From Calliphora vicina (Eukaryota; Arthropoda; Insecta; Diptera; Calliphoridae), in NCBI RefSeq assembly GCF_958450345.1, contig NC_088781.1, forward strand, positions 21,047,857-21,111,856: a stretch of 64,000 bases of DNA, in the 5' to 3' direction. Below the pieces are notes generated by a model that was not told where the DNA came from, ran no database searches, and worked only from the letters and a program-made list of their open reading frames with translations. The first letter of the stretch is position 1. Each line of letters opens with the position of its first letter. Positions 34,322 through 45,899 of the stretch are shown one piece after another. Both the position numbers and the translations under genes were made by a program.

Positions 34322-34960
34322 ATGTCGAATTTTGTATCAACAATGCATCATATGCGGGAAGTTTTGCAAAGATCGCCCAAGCCAGTCAAAAAGGTTTGAA
34401 TTCAGAGTTGGAACTATTACTCCATGAAGACTGTTTTAAAACACTAAAAAGTCTTGCAAAATCATTGGGAGCTGCTCAAGCAGTAATTTGGCTACCATAC
34501 GAATTTAAGCCAGGTCTCTCGTCCTGACCGAAATGATGTTTGAACGCTAAAAAAGATGAATTACTTGCGAAGAAAAATGGATGCATTGCGATAACCCGAA
34601 GCGTAGAAGATCGTACTTGACCTCGGCCAACCAGCCGAATCGACATTATTAAGAGCTGCTGAAATCCTATTATCACAGGGAATCTATACCGAAAGCAAAA
34701 GATTCGTTTAAAGCGAGCATAGGCAAAAAATCGCTCAGAATATATGGCCAGACATGAAATTGTAATATTCCATCATGACAACACTCGATCACATGTTGGC
34801 ATACCTGTTCAAAACTATTTAGAATAAACGGTTGGGAAGTTTTGCCTCATCCGCTTTATTGTCCAGATTTTGCCCCGTCCGAATACTATTTGTTTCGATC
34901 GAAGGGGTACGCTTGATTTAGGAATAGAATATCCCATATTCTCTTGATTCGGGATGACAA
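34322..34960 (+). pseudogene. mariner transposase, broken
   Basis: ATG at 34322 gives MSNFVSTMHHMREVL, the usual mariner start. After a deletion the frame continues LNSELELLLHEDCFKTLKSL, AKSLGAAQAVIW and LPYEFKPG, the second helix-turn-helix and linker. Further on, in shifted frames: CEEKWMHCDNPKRRRSY (first Asp replaced by Glu), VIFHHDNTRSHVGIPVQNYL (second Asp kept) and EVLPHPLYCPDFAPSEYYLF (third Asp replaced by Glu). Many frameshifts; inactive. Confidence 0.88.
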
Positions 34961-34973
34961 TGCATTGTGTTGA

Positions 34974-35200
34974 AATTATGAAAACAGGTTATGAGAAAGA
35001 GGATAGAGGAAGTAGTGTTTGAGGACATTTGATTTGAATGTTCCTACATTGAAAGGAAGAGGAAATAATTCGATAGGGAGATTATTCCACATACGGACGG
35101 TACAGCTAAAGAATGAATTTTCACTGTAGTGTATTGTGCAATCCACTGACCAATCGACCACAAATGGATGAGCCCCCTATGATGAACACGTATTTCGCGT
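34974..35200 (-). pseudogene. C-terminal end of a non-LTR retrotransposon reverse-transcriptase protein
   Basis: The minus-strand frame to stop TAA at 34976..34978 reads HYSENSFFSCTVRMWNNLPI, then ELFPLPFNVGTFKSNVLKHY. The pattern NSFFxxTVRxWNxLPxxxFP, with FKSNV about 15 residues on, is the typical end of the ORF2 protein of jockey/CR1-like LINEs. Upstream, weaker, is SHPFVVDWSVD-like sequence. It is a short 5'-truncated fragment and no poly(A) tail is seen. Confidence 0.7.
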
Positions 35201-35201
35201 A

Positions 35202-35237
35202 TTGAGTTAAACCCATAATTTAGTGGGTTTAACTCAA
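35202..35237. repeat. perfect 14-base hairpin
   Basis: TTGAGTTAAACCCA at 35202..35215 and TGGGTTTAACTCAA at 35224..35237, with an 8-base loop. It lies just upstream of the LINE fragment. Confidence 0.75.
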
Positions 35238-35345
35238 CATTTAAGTTTGATTTTAAAAAACAAATGTTATATTATTTTAAAATTACCGAAAAATTAGAAG
35301 TTAATCAATTCAAATCAAATTTCGCTCCAAATAAGTTTTATATAT

Positions 35346-35636
35346 GGGGCATTTCATGTCAAGTGAACCAACTTTTGAAATCGATGTCTTCCGATCGGGA
35401 AGGCATTTATTTTCATATATATCCTACTCGCATCCCACTATGCGACCAAATAGGTCTTAAAGGAAAAGACCTAAGCTTTCTTTTGAAAAAAAAAATGAAA
35501 AAAAGCCCATATTGGAAAAAAGTCAAATATTGTATGTTTTGAGTTACAAAATATTTAGTTTGATAGATATCCCACTCGAATTTGAGGAAAAAAAAACTTT
35601 TTACAAATGTCAAGTCACGCCATAATGAAAATGCCC
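35346..35636. mobile_element. 290-bp MITE-like element
   Basis: Ends GGGGCATTTCATGTCAAGTG at the left and GGGCATTTTCATTATGGCGT inward from the right, an imperfect inverted repeat. A short R5-like stretch (AATTTCGCTCCAAATAAGTT at about 35317) lies just left. No coding; the target duplication is uncertain. Confidence 0.5.
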
Positions 35637-35639
35637 AAA

Positions 35640-38025
35640 TATTTAGATTAGTAAAACCGTGTGTCGAAAGAAAAAGGAAGGCAGAATTAACAGATATTCA
35701 CTAAAGTATAAAGAACATAGCGATAAAGCAGCTGTAACCTACCGAAATTGTCAAAAAAGAATTGCAAGCAACTGGAAAGACAGAAAAAAATATCATATAA
35801 GATAGAAAATATTGCGCTATAGTAATAAAAATTACGGTAAAGAAAAAGCCTATAGGTTAGATTAAAGGAGGCAGAAAATACACTATCAATTAAAGAGTTA
35901 AATAATAAGTTTTTTAAAAATCGATTTCAATGACACATTATTCTATATTAATTTAAAACAAAATTAATTTTATGAAATTATATTTCAATTTGAATATTTT
36001 TGCATTTGCATAAATTCAGTCGAAAATAAGTTCTATTTTAAAACAAGAAACTAATTGTTAAGATTTAGTTATTTTTTTCACTTCAAATGTGTATGAATGT
36101 TGCGTTCTTAATCGCTAAAATGTCCGTATGTTTAGAGTTTTTCAATATTTAAGATATCCTTCTTTTTCCAGTCAAAATACTATGATTTGACAAATAATAC
36201 AATAATATCTGCTGTAAATATCATTCAAATATGAAATATATTAGCTATGTTCAATAACTAGAAGTTGTTGCTAGTTAGTAACAATTGTTACTGGAAAAGC
36301 GTTCATTAACTCAAAAACTTGCAAGTAGAGAAAAAAATTAAGAGCGCATAAATTTTAAAGAGTGTTCTCTCGTTGCAAACTTTTACAAGTTTTATTTTGA
36401 ACACGTAATAGTTAGCAACTTATATTTCATATGTTTTGTGTTATTGTTTATTTATTTAAAATTTTATTTTTGTGGTGAAAAAATGTCAAAACAAAAAAAT
36501 TTTCAATAAAATTGAAGAAAATGTGAGTATTTATACATTTTAAAAGGAACAAAATAAGAAAATTGTGTGTATAAAACAATTGTTACTGGAAAAGCGTTCA
36601 TTTACTTTTTACTATTTTTGAGAATTTAAGAGAGTAATTTTGTAAATTTTGATTTTATTCTCTCGTTGCAAGTATTTACTGGGAAAGTAAATGAACAGAC
36701 CGATTATGAATCCAAAAATATCAGCTTTCTGTCCGCTTTCATATAGATATCTCCAAAAATTAGTAGCTATTGGGTATTTTGTTTGGAAATTCGATGATGC
36801 AAAAACCTTTAAAACCACTGTAGTTTCAAACATTGTTGTCTTGTATTGAAGTTATACTTGTATGTTTATACATACATATGTATTGAATATCATACATTTG
36901 CCGGTAATGCTTAACAAATATACTTGCATCACACCTTAAAGTTTATTTAAGGATTTACACTAACAACACTATACAACTACAACTACAACCAAGCATCCAA
37001 ACAAACAACAAAACACAGCAAAAAACTAAGGTACTTAAAAAAAAGAACTTGAAGAGAACATTTCTCAAGTACTCGGTAATCTATAGATTTTTGTTGTTAT
37101 TACAACTTTATCTCATACACTCCCTTACATATGTGTGAATGTAAAAAATGCACACATGAATGTAAATGTGTTAAGGTATGACCACAATAACATTCTCCAT
37201 GGGGCAGTTTCTATCAGGACCATTATTTGCCCGATAGGTACATTATGGAAACGTGATTGCTTTGTCGTTGTCCGTTGTTATTTGCTTGTATTCTCTTTCT
37301 TTCTTTGGTATTTTTCCTCTTATTATTGCTGATATCTTTTGTAAGTAAGTCTTATTACAATAAACATTTGAGTCTGTTGTAAACACGTTTTACCCATATG
37401 CAAGTAGTTGTTGTTTTTTGAAAAGTATAAGCGAAAAGTACCTTTATTCTTTACATTTTGTTTTACTTTGCAATTTCAGTTTTTGTTAGTGTTGTTTTTA
37501 CATTTTATTAGTTGTGTATGGATGTAAGCATGTACTGAATAGGAATGATTACACAGGTATACAACGATTTTGGTGCCGACAAAACTAAAGCAGATTTTAA
37601 GTATATTCGCTACCCTGATTCTAACTGTATATATACTAATTGAATAGATATTGCAGGGATAAAAAGACGAAAGTAGACGTTGTTCTTCGCTATACGATCC
37701 AAGATTTTCTGGAAACTTGTCTAAATGACTACGCAGATACTTTTCTGCTCATATTACATCCAAGATTATTAAAGCTAACTAAAAGAAAATTTTCACAGCG
37801 GCAACAAACCATTTCCAAGCCACTGCACGGTAGTCAATTCTGGCCAAAAATCCATAACTTCTTTATTTCTTCATAAAAATGTTTGAAATTTGGTATTTGT
37901 ATTAAGAATAATATAACCGATCGATAAATATTACTAAAGAATTTGTATAAATTTTCTTAATGTGACTGAGTCAGAACCAATGATTTGTGTTGAATAAAAT
38001 ATTAAGATAATTATAAAAAAATTTT
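35640..38025. other. AT-rich DNA with a duplicated MITE-like pair
   Basis: Apart from 36280..36696 no repeat or gene is recognised. Frames at 37135..37332 and 37640..37876 show no domain. Confidence 0.35.
36280..36696. repeat. two related short inverted-repeat elements
   Basis: Both are preceded by AACAATTGTTACTGGAAAAGC. Element 1 (36301..36402) starts GTTCATTAACT and ends TTTTGAAC. Element 2 (36596..36696) starts GTTCATTTACTTT and ends AAAGTAAATGAAC, a 13-base inverted repeat. Both contain CTCTCGTTGCAA. They are members of one small family about 100 bases long. Confidence 0.6.
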
Positions 38026-38026
38026 A

Positions 38027-39267
38027 GTATGAAAAAGTGCAATATTTTTGAAGGACGGAGTTTTAAAGTAGCATATTTTTGAATATAATTGAGATATTGA
38101 CTTGAAATTTTTTTTGTAAGACCAAAAATTAACTTATATAAACAAAAAAATATAGCTCGGAAAAAATATGGATCAAATTGTTCCTAATATTTTTGCAATC
38201 CTCTTAAAATTTTTAGTTTTAGAAACTCAATGAATATGTAATATGTAATAAAATCTTTATTTATTAACGAAACTCAATGAAATTTTCAGCGTTTTTTAAG
38301 TTTCTCATTCTAAATAACAGGGTGTAAAAAAACTTGTCAAAAGGTCAAAGGGAATCCCGCAATTCCTAAAAATTGGAGCGAAAATCCTAAAAATGATATT
38401 TTTTTACAATTTTGTCTATAGGTTCCACATTTCCGTCGGGGCTGGGAAAATACTTTAGGGATAAATAGGGAACACATCAGGGTTTCCAAAACTGCTTTTC
38501 GGTTTCTGATCCCAACTTTGGGATTTTAGAACATGTGGCCCAAAGTTGAAATTTTGATAAAAAATAGGCCAATTTCCAAAGGGCGTAGGGCCGATATGTT
38601 CGAAAAATGGTACATGTTTTTTATACCAAAATGTTCTCCGTAAAGAAACTCTATAGAAAAACATAAAATTGTTATATGTTGTTAAAGAAAGTTGTTTTTT
38701 AATAAAAAATTAGTTATGTCACCTTTTTGTCCAAAAAACAGCAAAAATATACTATTTTTTTAAATTTTTAAATTGAAAATCTGTTATTTTTGAATTCGTA
38801 ATTGATATTGCTCTGAAATCATTTGTATGTTGTTGGTACTTTAGCTGGCTAACTAACAAAAAAATTCGAGTCCATTGGGTCCAAAAGTGCGCCCTATATT
38901 TTTCAAAAAGCGGAAGGTATGGCAAAATTTTAAAATTTAAATTTTTAAATGCCTATAACTAGGAAATTATAAGAGATAAATAGCACACGTAAACGTGTTT
39001 TTTCAAGATCTAGCCGAGCGCTTTCCAAAAATATAAAATTGTTTGAAATCGGATGGGAATCAAAAAAATGGCACGTGTTTAAACATTTTACATGTCGAAG
39101 GTACCCTACTTTGAGCCCCCATAGCGCCGCCCCTGGATTATTTGTAGAGCCCATTTTAATAACTTAAACTGGAATACTCCTTGGCTACGCCCAATTTAAA
39201 TTTTATTCCGATCGGACCAGCCGTTTAGAAATTTATTTCCAAAAAATTTCGACTCTGCCCCACTGTG
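38027..39267 (+). repeat. R1 interspersed repeat, copy C, uninterrupted
   Basis: The most complete copy. Starts near AAAAGTGCAATATTTTTGAA, passes CAAAATGTTCTCCGTAAAGA, GCACGTGTTTAAACATTTTA and CATGTCGAAGGTACCCTACT, and ends CTCTGCCCCACTGTG at 39267. About 1.24 kb, no shared coding frame. It provides the empty-site reference for the insertion in copy B. Confidence 0.8.
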
Positions 39268-39269
39268 CA

Positions 39270-40250
39270 GTATTAGATGTAATTTACACTTAACCTCTCG
39301 TAGCCTCTTTTAATTTGTTCTGGCCTTTCAAACATTTTATTTAATTTAGTTTCTATAGATTTAAAACTAGTTCCTAATCACTTCACTTTTATATAAAAAG
39401 AACACGCAAAAACTCCGTAATAAACACGCGGAATGGTTAACTGCTAACTGTTTTATAAAATCATATGCTAATTTGGAATAAAAACTTTAAAGAGAAAAGC
39501 ACAGGCTACTTTGATTCAAAAGTAAAAAAATAATATTTTACTAATATTAAAATGACAACAAAAAAACTTTGACTTTACAGCACTATAAATAACCACATAG
39601 TTACTTTATAGCCAAAATAATTATGATACTGTATATTCTGAAGTATTAAGTAAAATTTACCATCAAAATGTTATAAAAATTAAAAAACAAAAAAAAAAAA
39701 ACATTTTGCTTTTAAATCATACATTGAATGTATGAATTCGTTGTCTTTAATTAAAAGTATTATTTGTGAGCCATCAAAAATACCAGCTTTTAATTTTGTT
39801 TAAATACACCTGGAAACTTTCTTGAAAGAAACGCAAAACATGGAAATAATGGTTTCACTTACTGATACATAAATCCCAGTTTGATGTGAAAGGGTGGCAA
39901 AATGTTCTTATCTGTGGAAACTAAAGGCGGATTTATAAAATTTTATTTCACAACCGTTATGTTTTCTTCCAGAGGCCACTCTTTCCTTGTATTCATGATA
40001 TGTAATTTAACAACACAAAACAAATAAGAATGTATAGTCGTTCGAGCCCGACCATATATGAATCGTTTACTTCAAAAACCAGTCAAGCAACAAAAAATCC
40101 CAAATTGAGTTATTGGGCAATTACGTTTTTGCTAAATGCATCGTTTAATGAAAAAAATAAAATTAAAACTGTCCCCTATTATGCTGAAGCAAAGCCGAGA
40201 AATCCTTGTTTAGTGCAGAAAGAAGTCAAGTGACAGCACTGTTTTTTTAC
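39270..40250. other. AT-rich DNA, no gene recognised
   Basis: No repeat match and no frame with a known domain. A 67-codon frame ends near 40233, just left of the hAT element, without features. Confidence 0.35.
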
Positions 40251-40544
40251 CATGTAATTAGGGTTTACGGGAATTCCCGTAAAATTATTGCCGGGAATTT
40301 CCGGGGAATTTAAATTTGTTTCCCGAGAAAAACAGGAAATTTATAATAATTAAAAATACTTTAATACATTTAAATATAACACCTCTGTTTGACGAATGGC
40401 TTGTTCCAAATATTAGTGGAGGTTTTAAACCCCATTAAGTATACAGTAGAAGCATTAAGCCATTTTAATACATTTTAATATGATGAATAGTCTTTATGAA
40501 CAGCGTTATCTAAAAATTCTACGATTTCTCAAAAAATGGTTCTT

Positions 40545-40741
40545 CTACGAAAAATTCTAAGAAATTTTCCGCAAGGAACCATAGGTCTAAACTCAAATCC
40601 TATGTTGTGCATTTCGTCTTTTATCCAATGATATTTCAATATAATTTATTTTTTTTATTGGATAAAATACGAAATGCGCAAGATAGGATTTGAGTTTAGA
40701 CCTATGGTTCCTTGGGGAAAATTTCTTAGAATTTTCCGTAG
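40545..40741. repeat. 85-bp-arm hairpin inside the hAT element
   Basis: The left arm 40545..40629 and right arm 40657..40741 are nearly perfect reverse complements. Each contains CCATAGGTCTAAACTCAAAT or its complement and AAATTCTAAGAAATTTTCC, and the loop is 28 bases. The transcript would fold into a long near-perfect hairpin. It may be a separate fold-back MITE that landed in the hAT; no target duplication is clear. Confidence 0.85.
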
Positions 40742-40845
40742 ATAGTGTTTCTGCTATACGATTTTTTACTTTTTGATCCTCCGTACAAATCGACTCGGCC
40801 TAATGTTTATAGATACGCCTATTTGACCGCAATGTTCCCTTTTCA

Positions 40846-41112
40846 GAGATGATGATGATATTACCGAAATACAAATGGAACAAAATTTTAAAAACGAATT
40901 AGATTATTCAATCAATATAGAAAAAGAAAATCCTAAACATTTAAAATCAAATGCTGAAAGTCGTTTTAAGTTGGAATTAGCTTTGTTTGAAGCAAGCAGC
41001 AATCGGAGAAAAAAATTTAGATTATCTTTATAATGTTTTATTAACGATAAAGCCACCACCTGTTTAAAGCGAAAGAGTTTTCTCGGTGTCTGGAAACTTT
41101 GTCACTAAAATA
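40846..41112 (+). pseudogene. hAT transposase, C-terminal dimerisation region, broken
   Basis: The frame from 40846 reads RDDDDITEIQMEQNFKNELD, then KLELALFEASSNR. A frameshift moves to ENLDYLYNVLLTIKPPPV, a stop, then SERVFSVSGNFVTKIKG. The motif SERVFSxSGNxVTKxR is the conserved core of the hAT C-terminal dimerisation domain. The preceding acidic stretch is typical of the region before it. Confidence 0.85.
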
Positions 41113-41243
41113 AAAGGATTCCCGGGAATCCCGGGAAATGAAATTTTTATTTCCCATTTTCCGGAAATCCCGGGAATGAAATTTTTCATTCCCGTTTTCC
41201 GGGAAATAAAATTATCCGGGAAACCCCAAATTCTACATGTAAT

Positions 41244-42020
41244 ACTAGGCCCTAATCTATTATTTTGTAAATGTAATTTTTAGGTAGTGAAGATTTCATT
41301 GATTTACACAAAATCAATAATTTGTTGCTTGACTGGTTTTTGAAATAAACTGCTGGTTAAAGTAATTTTGTAAGTGAAGTATTTATGGCTGATAAAGAGA
41401 TATTGGTTTTCAATAGTCACACAATTAAAACAAAAGCCTATTAAGGAGGGATAACAAAGTGATATAAGCTTTTTTTCTTTGCAACTCTATAGAGTTTCAA
41501 AATCACAAGCACAGTAGGTCGGGATTTGTAAAAGTTACAATGTTCAAGGTTTTCTCTATAAATTCTCTATAATATGTCCCATATTAGTTATATATGTTTT
41601 TTTCCATTGCAGTGTGAGTGATTTTGTCAATAACTTTCTTAATTCACAACAATTCCTACAACAAGTAAGAAAATTGCTTTTACCCCAAAAATATTGAAGA
41701 GTATATTTCTTTATTCTATAGATTTTTCTTCCTGCACTATTTTTTTCATCTTTATTTCTATATATATATTTGTTTTGTGCGACGAGTATGAATGCATGCA
41801 TATTTTAATGGGGTTTTATTGAGGAAACATTTGTAATATTCAAATTTTATTATACTACTTACAACGTTATCAATATGTATGTATGTAAATAGCATGTATT
41901 AGAATACTTACATATGCATGAACATTAAGGTAGTATCAAAAAACTAATAGATATTGCCAAGAGAAATGCAGAATTTCTTCAATTTAAGAAACCATTTATC
42001 AGCATTTCTATTCTAGATTG
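41244..42020. other. AT-rich DNA, nothing recognised
   Basis: No gene or repeat supported. Contains TATG/TATA-rich stretches near 41760 and 41875. Confidence 0.35.
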
Positions 42021-42023
42021 CTG

Positions 42024-42793
42024 CACAGAAAGAATTATTGCTAAAATATTTTCAAACAATCGCCTGTCTGAAACTAATTTTATTTTCTATCAATATTTTT
42101 ATAGATTCTATTAATGTTTTTTGTTTGATTTTAATACAAAACTTGAGATAAAACAACAACACAAGCAAGTAAATAAGGGGGTTTGTTGTTATCATGTGCA
42201 TATTAGTCACATTCGTTAATTTCGTTTGCATGTGTGTTTTAATGATGTGTGGATATAATTCTCATTTGGTTAAAAATATTTTATATATAAGTAGTTCTGG
42301 TTTTATCAAAGGCATACAAAAATATGTGAATTGTCTGATAAACAGATAATGGCACGGTTTAATGTTTTTTTCCTTTCTTTACTTTTCTATTTTCTTTTTT
42401 TATTAGTAGTTTTTTCTTACTTTTATTTTCTGACATTTTTATTTTTAACAAATTTTTTTATTGGTACTATACCAATTTTGTTTAAAAATATTATTTAAAT
42501 TAGACAGACATTTCACTGAATCAGTAAAACTAAGAAATTCCAGAAAACCAGAATCAGTGAAATTTTTGTCTGTTTTGAACAAATATTTGTTTGAAATTGT
42601 GTGTAATTTCAAACAACATTTTTATTCAATATCATATTTTTTTAATTGAAAAAATATTGTTTTTTTTTCAATTAAATTTTTGCAAAATTTTGTGTTTGAA
42701 TTTACAAATTTTGTGATAGGTCCTAATTCAAACAATATTTTGTCTGATGGGGTGAATTTCTTGATTGAATCAGAAATTTAATTCTTTCTGTGT
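42024..42793. mobile_element. 770-bp element with ~14-base inverted ends
   Basis: CACAGAAAGAATTA at 42024 and TAATTCTTTCTGTG ending at about 42793 are exact inverted copies. The interior has runs matching in opposite orientation (CAAACAATATTTTGTCTGA near 42735, CAAACAATCGCCTGTCTGA near 42055), so the arms extend further in decayed form. No coding and no clear target duplication. Confidence 0.55.
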
Positions 42794-43099
42794 GGATCAG
42801 AGAAAAGAATTACTCATTTTAGATTTTTCTATTTAATTTAAAGTAAACAATCCACATGAGAGGAAGCAATTGTTTTTTTTTTTTGGTATTTAACGTTCAA
42901 TGACACACAAATTGCAATGTTGTTTTAAGTAAGTCACTAGTCGACCTATATCTTCATATATGAAGCTGAAACTCCACCAGTTCATACGTTGAGTAATAAA
43001 TGGTACTCCGGAACAGGAACAGTTATACGAAGCCTTACATCACACACACCCTAGAACGAGACACAAAATTGGCGAAGGCAAAAAAAAAAAACGAAACTG

Positions 43100-43325
43100 A
43101 TCCTGATTGCCCTTAAGAAATATTGACAATGACGCGGGAGTTTTTAATCAACCCAGACCTATTTTGCGACTGATAAGCCATTGCTTGGTGTGGAGTTTAG
43201 ACTGTCGGCTTCATCGGTTCATCACCGTCAACGGCGATTGCTATAGGTCGATGATTGTCAAATTCTTTTGGCCTGTATTACTTAGATGATATGTGTTTTC
43301 AACAAGACAGCGCACGGTTGTTTAG
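43100..43325 (+). pseudogene. DD41D-like mariner transposase fragment
   Basis: Frames give HCLVWSL, ITVNGDCYRSMIVKFFWPVL and, shifted, MCFQQDSARLF. They correspond to VTVWxxx, VTVNGxRYRxMIxxFFxP and MWFQQDGATAHT of the relative at 9453..10128. Here the second catalytic Asp (QQD) is kept. Heavily deleted and frameshifted. Confidence 0.65.
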
Positions 43326-43689
43326 AAAGGTTTTTTTTTGGAAACAATTTGGTATCTCTGGAACAAAATTACGAAATTGGTGCTGAGGTGTTTTTGAGTT
43401 GATTTCGATCTGTTTTTGAATTTTTAGATATGGCGGGAAGGTCAAATTTGAGGAAAAAATTTAAAATAAATAAAATTTTATATTTTTCTTCATGGAAAAT
43501 CACCATATACTTTTTTAGTTTTTACATGTTCCTTTTTTGGATGTGTGTAACTTTTTATAGGGACGACATAACTCTTAGCAAGTTGTTTTTATTTTATTTA
43601 GAAGTGATCGAGACAATGATCGACACAAGTCTTCTATTATATATATGGAATTGAACAAGAGCACAAGGTAAAAGAGGAAAAGTTTGTCG

Positions 43690-43815
43690 AAGAATTAGAC
43701 GAGCCCTTCGATATTGCCCTTGATAAAGTTGATATCAACATACAGATGGAAAGATGGACATGGCTATGTTGACTTCGCTATCTATAATGATCCAGAATAT
43801 ATATGTATGTCCCAA
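43690..43815 (+). repeat. R3 3' fragment
   Basis: Matches R3 over GTTGATATCAACATACAGAT, GGACATGGCTATGTTGACTT and CGCTATCTATAATGATCCAG. The 3' stem-loop is not intact. A TA run follows at 43861. Confidence 0.65.
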
Positions 43816-43855
43816 AATTTTTTGTTTTTGGAATTTTGGAACGCATACCCTCTAT

Positions 43856-43860
<5 letters not shown>

Positions 43861-43886
<26 letters not shown>
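43861..43886. repeat. (TA)n microsatellite, 13 units
   Basis: An uninterrupted run of TA of 26 bases between the R3 and R2 fragments. Confidence 0.95.
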
Positions 43887-43930
43887 AAACTATAGTTAAA
43901 TATGAAATTTTGCCTTTCTATCATGATTGC

Positions 43931-44995
43931 AACCCGTGCCGACTTGCGATTTAGTTTTCAATGTGCATTTACAAGGGGAAAAAATGGAATTTTTTCAGTT
44001 TTTGCAAAAATTTTGCCATTAAATAATTACTTTTGCGATTTAATTTGAAAGATTCGAAATGTGTACGTAATTGTCGTTCTAATAAAATATAAAACACAAA
44101 CATTGGTTAAAAAATATTAAAGTTATTAAAAAATCGCCAGGCGATTAACTTGTCTCAGGCCACTAGAACAAGAAATGTAGGAACAAAATTTACATATTTT
44201 GAGATATATTAAAATGAAACCTTATTTTTACTTAAAATATATCCATATTTACTTGTATGTGAGTTTTTGTATTCGTAGGATACCGTTAACCTATTCGCAA
44301 GTATAACGAAAAAAAATTATTTTTTTTAACTGCAGTTTCAAAACTCCATTTTAAAATTTTTTAAAATTTTGTTAAACAAATTTCAGAATTTTTTTATCAT
44401 CACATGGGGATTTATTTACAACATAATATGGAATAAAAATCTGAAAAAATTATGTCAATACCTCCTATAGTTTTTCCGTAACTGCGATATAAATTTTTCG
44501 ATTTTGGAGAAAAACTAATTTTTTGGACATATTTTGTCGAATGAGCCGTTATGATTTTTAAGTAAAACCAATTCAGAGTATTATATTCCAGGTCAGTTTA
44601 AATATAGTCTGAATGTTTTACTAAAGTCGGAAAACGCTAAGCTTTAAATCTTGAGGGTCAAAGGTCAAATTTTAAAATATTTGGAATTTTTCATGGAGAG
44701 ATAGCGAAATATTATATATGTTTGGGCCGATTTGTATGAAACTTAAGAAAAATATAATATGAAGTCTTGTATTTACAATTACAGAAGTAAATCAGCAATT
44801 TTTGTCGAATTATTGCAATAATTTTATATGTATTTTGTTTTTCAATTTTGGATAATTTTCGTGAAAATGAGGATACAAAAATAATGAAGGTTGCTCATAC
44901 ATTTTACCTCCTGTATAATCTAAATATTAATTTTTGTTTAAACCTTTGACATTTTTTTTGTCTCCATAGAAATAAGGCCACCCTAATATTCACAT
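43931..44995 (+). repeat. R2 interspersed repeat, copy G, right end present
   Basis: Begins within R2 at GCAACCCGTGCCGACTT and matches copies F and H. It alone continues to a plausible right end, AAGGCCACCCTAAT at about 44983..44995, the inverse of the left end TAGGGTGNCC seen at 15042 and 15376. No coding. Confidence 0.75.
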
Positions 44996-44999
44996 ATGT

Positions 45000-45895
45000 T
45001 TAAGTATTGTATTTGTGAGTGTATGTATGTGATGTTAAGTATGCATACATATGTAAATATGCCTTAAGTGCTCTAACATTTTACAGGAAAAATTGTATTT
45101 ATTCTTTATGTACTTACAAATGTTGTGATAACAGGACAATACTTAAACTGAATATGAAATATATTTTAGAATTTATGGGTTAACCAAAATAATTCTTTAT
45201 ATTTTTTCCAACAGAAATGGGGTAAAGACACACAGTTACTTAAAATAAGTCACAATAAAAACCCACTTATATGACTTCTTAAAGTTTCTATATATTAGCT
45301 TACAAGTTTCTCAAAGAAACATAATTCTATATACATTTTTAACTATTTTCCAAATCGTATCAAAGCCCTTGAAATAACTGCTTTAGTATACAAAGAGCTT
45401 TCATTAATAAACAAAAATTCATTAAAATTTTCCACACACAATTAAATTTAATTGTGGCATTGATACCTTTAAAACCAGCACTTTCTAATGTTGACAAAGC
45501 AAAACCTATTTAATTAAATTTTAATTTGCAATATTATGAAATTCTATACACTTGTCATTCATACAAAACCAATAACATTTACACTGTAGAGATTTACACA
45601 AATACAAAGGAAATACTTATCAAAATGTTTTAATAAATAATTAATTGCAATTAAATGCAACAAATTAATTATGAAATTTTATAAGCGAAATTAAAATAAA
45701 TTGATGAACTCATTAAAGCAAATTGTGATTAATGTTTGAATTATTCATTGTGCTCAAATAAACACAAATAGAGTTATAAATTCTTTATGAAACCAAAAGC
45801 TAACAAAAAAAAAAAAAAACTATGATTTAATACTCTAATAACCTCAAACAAAAACAGAAAAGTGACAAAAAAGAAGAAAAAAGAATACTTAGTAC
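45000..45895. other. AT-rich DNA, nothing recognised
   Basis: No repeat match or coding frame. It would be the start of an intron if the candidate exon to the right is real. Confidence 0.35.
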
Positions 45896-45899
45896 TTAC

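Larger units (their letters stand above)
33096..34960 (+). mobile_element. mariner relic with nested MITEs
   Basis: The left end TTGGGTGTACGACTAAAAAT at 33096 is preceded by TA and is like other mariner terminal repeats. The transposase remnants start at 34322. The distance between them (about 1.2 kb instead of under 200 bases) is explained by later insertions, including 33474..33677 and its relative at 33810..34005. The right end is lost at about 34960..34974, where LINE sequence begins. Confidence 0.75.
40259..41235 (+). mobile_element. hAT element, internally deleted
   Basis: Flanked by an exact 8-base duplication CATGTAAT (40251..40258 and 41236..41243), the hAT hallmark. The left end is TAGGGTTTACGGGAATTCCC; the right end, read inward, is TAGAATTTGGGGTTTCCCGG. 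Both are followed by repeated CCCGGGAA-type subterminal motifs (41095..41220 has several). It contains the C-terminal transposase remnant at 40846..41112 and a long hairpin at 40545..40741. At 977 bases it keeps only a small part of an autonomous hAT. Confidence 0.88.

Noticed and set aside
37135..37332. 65-codon frame with hydrophobic C-terminus
   Set aside because: No signal peptide at the start, no domain, and no splice or promoter support.
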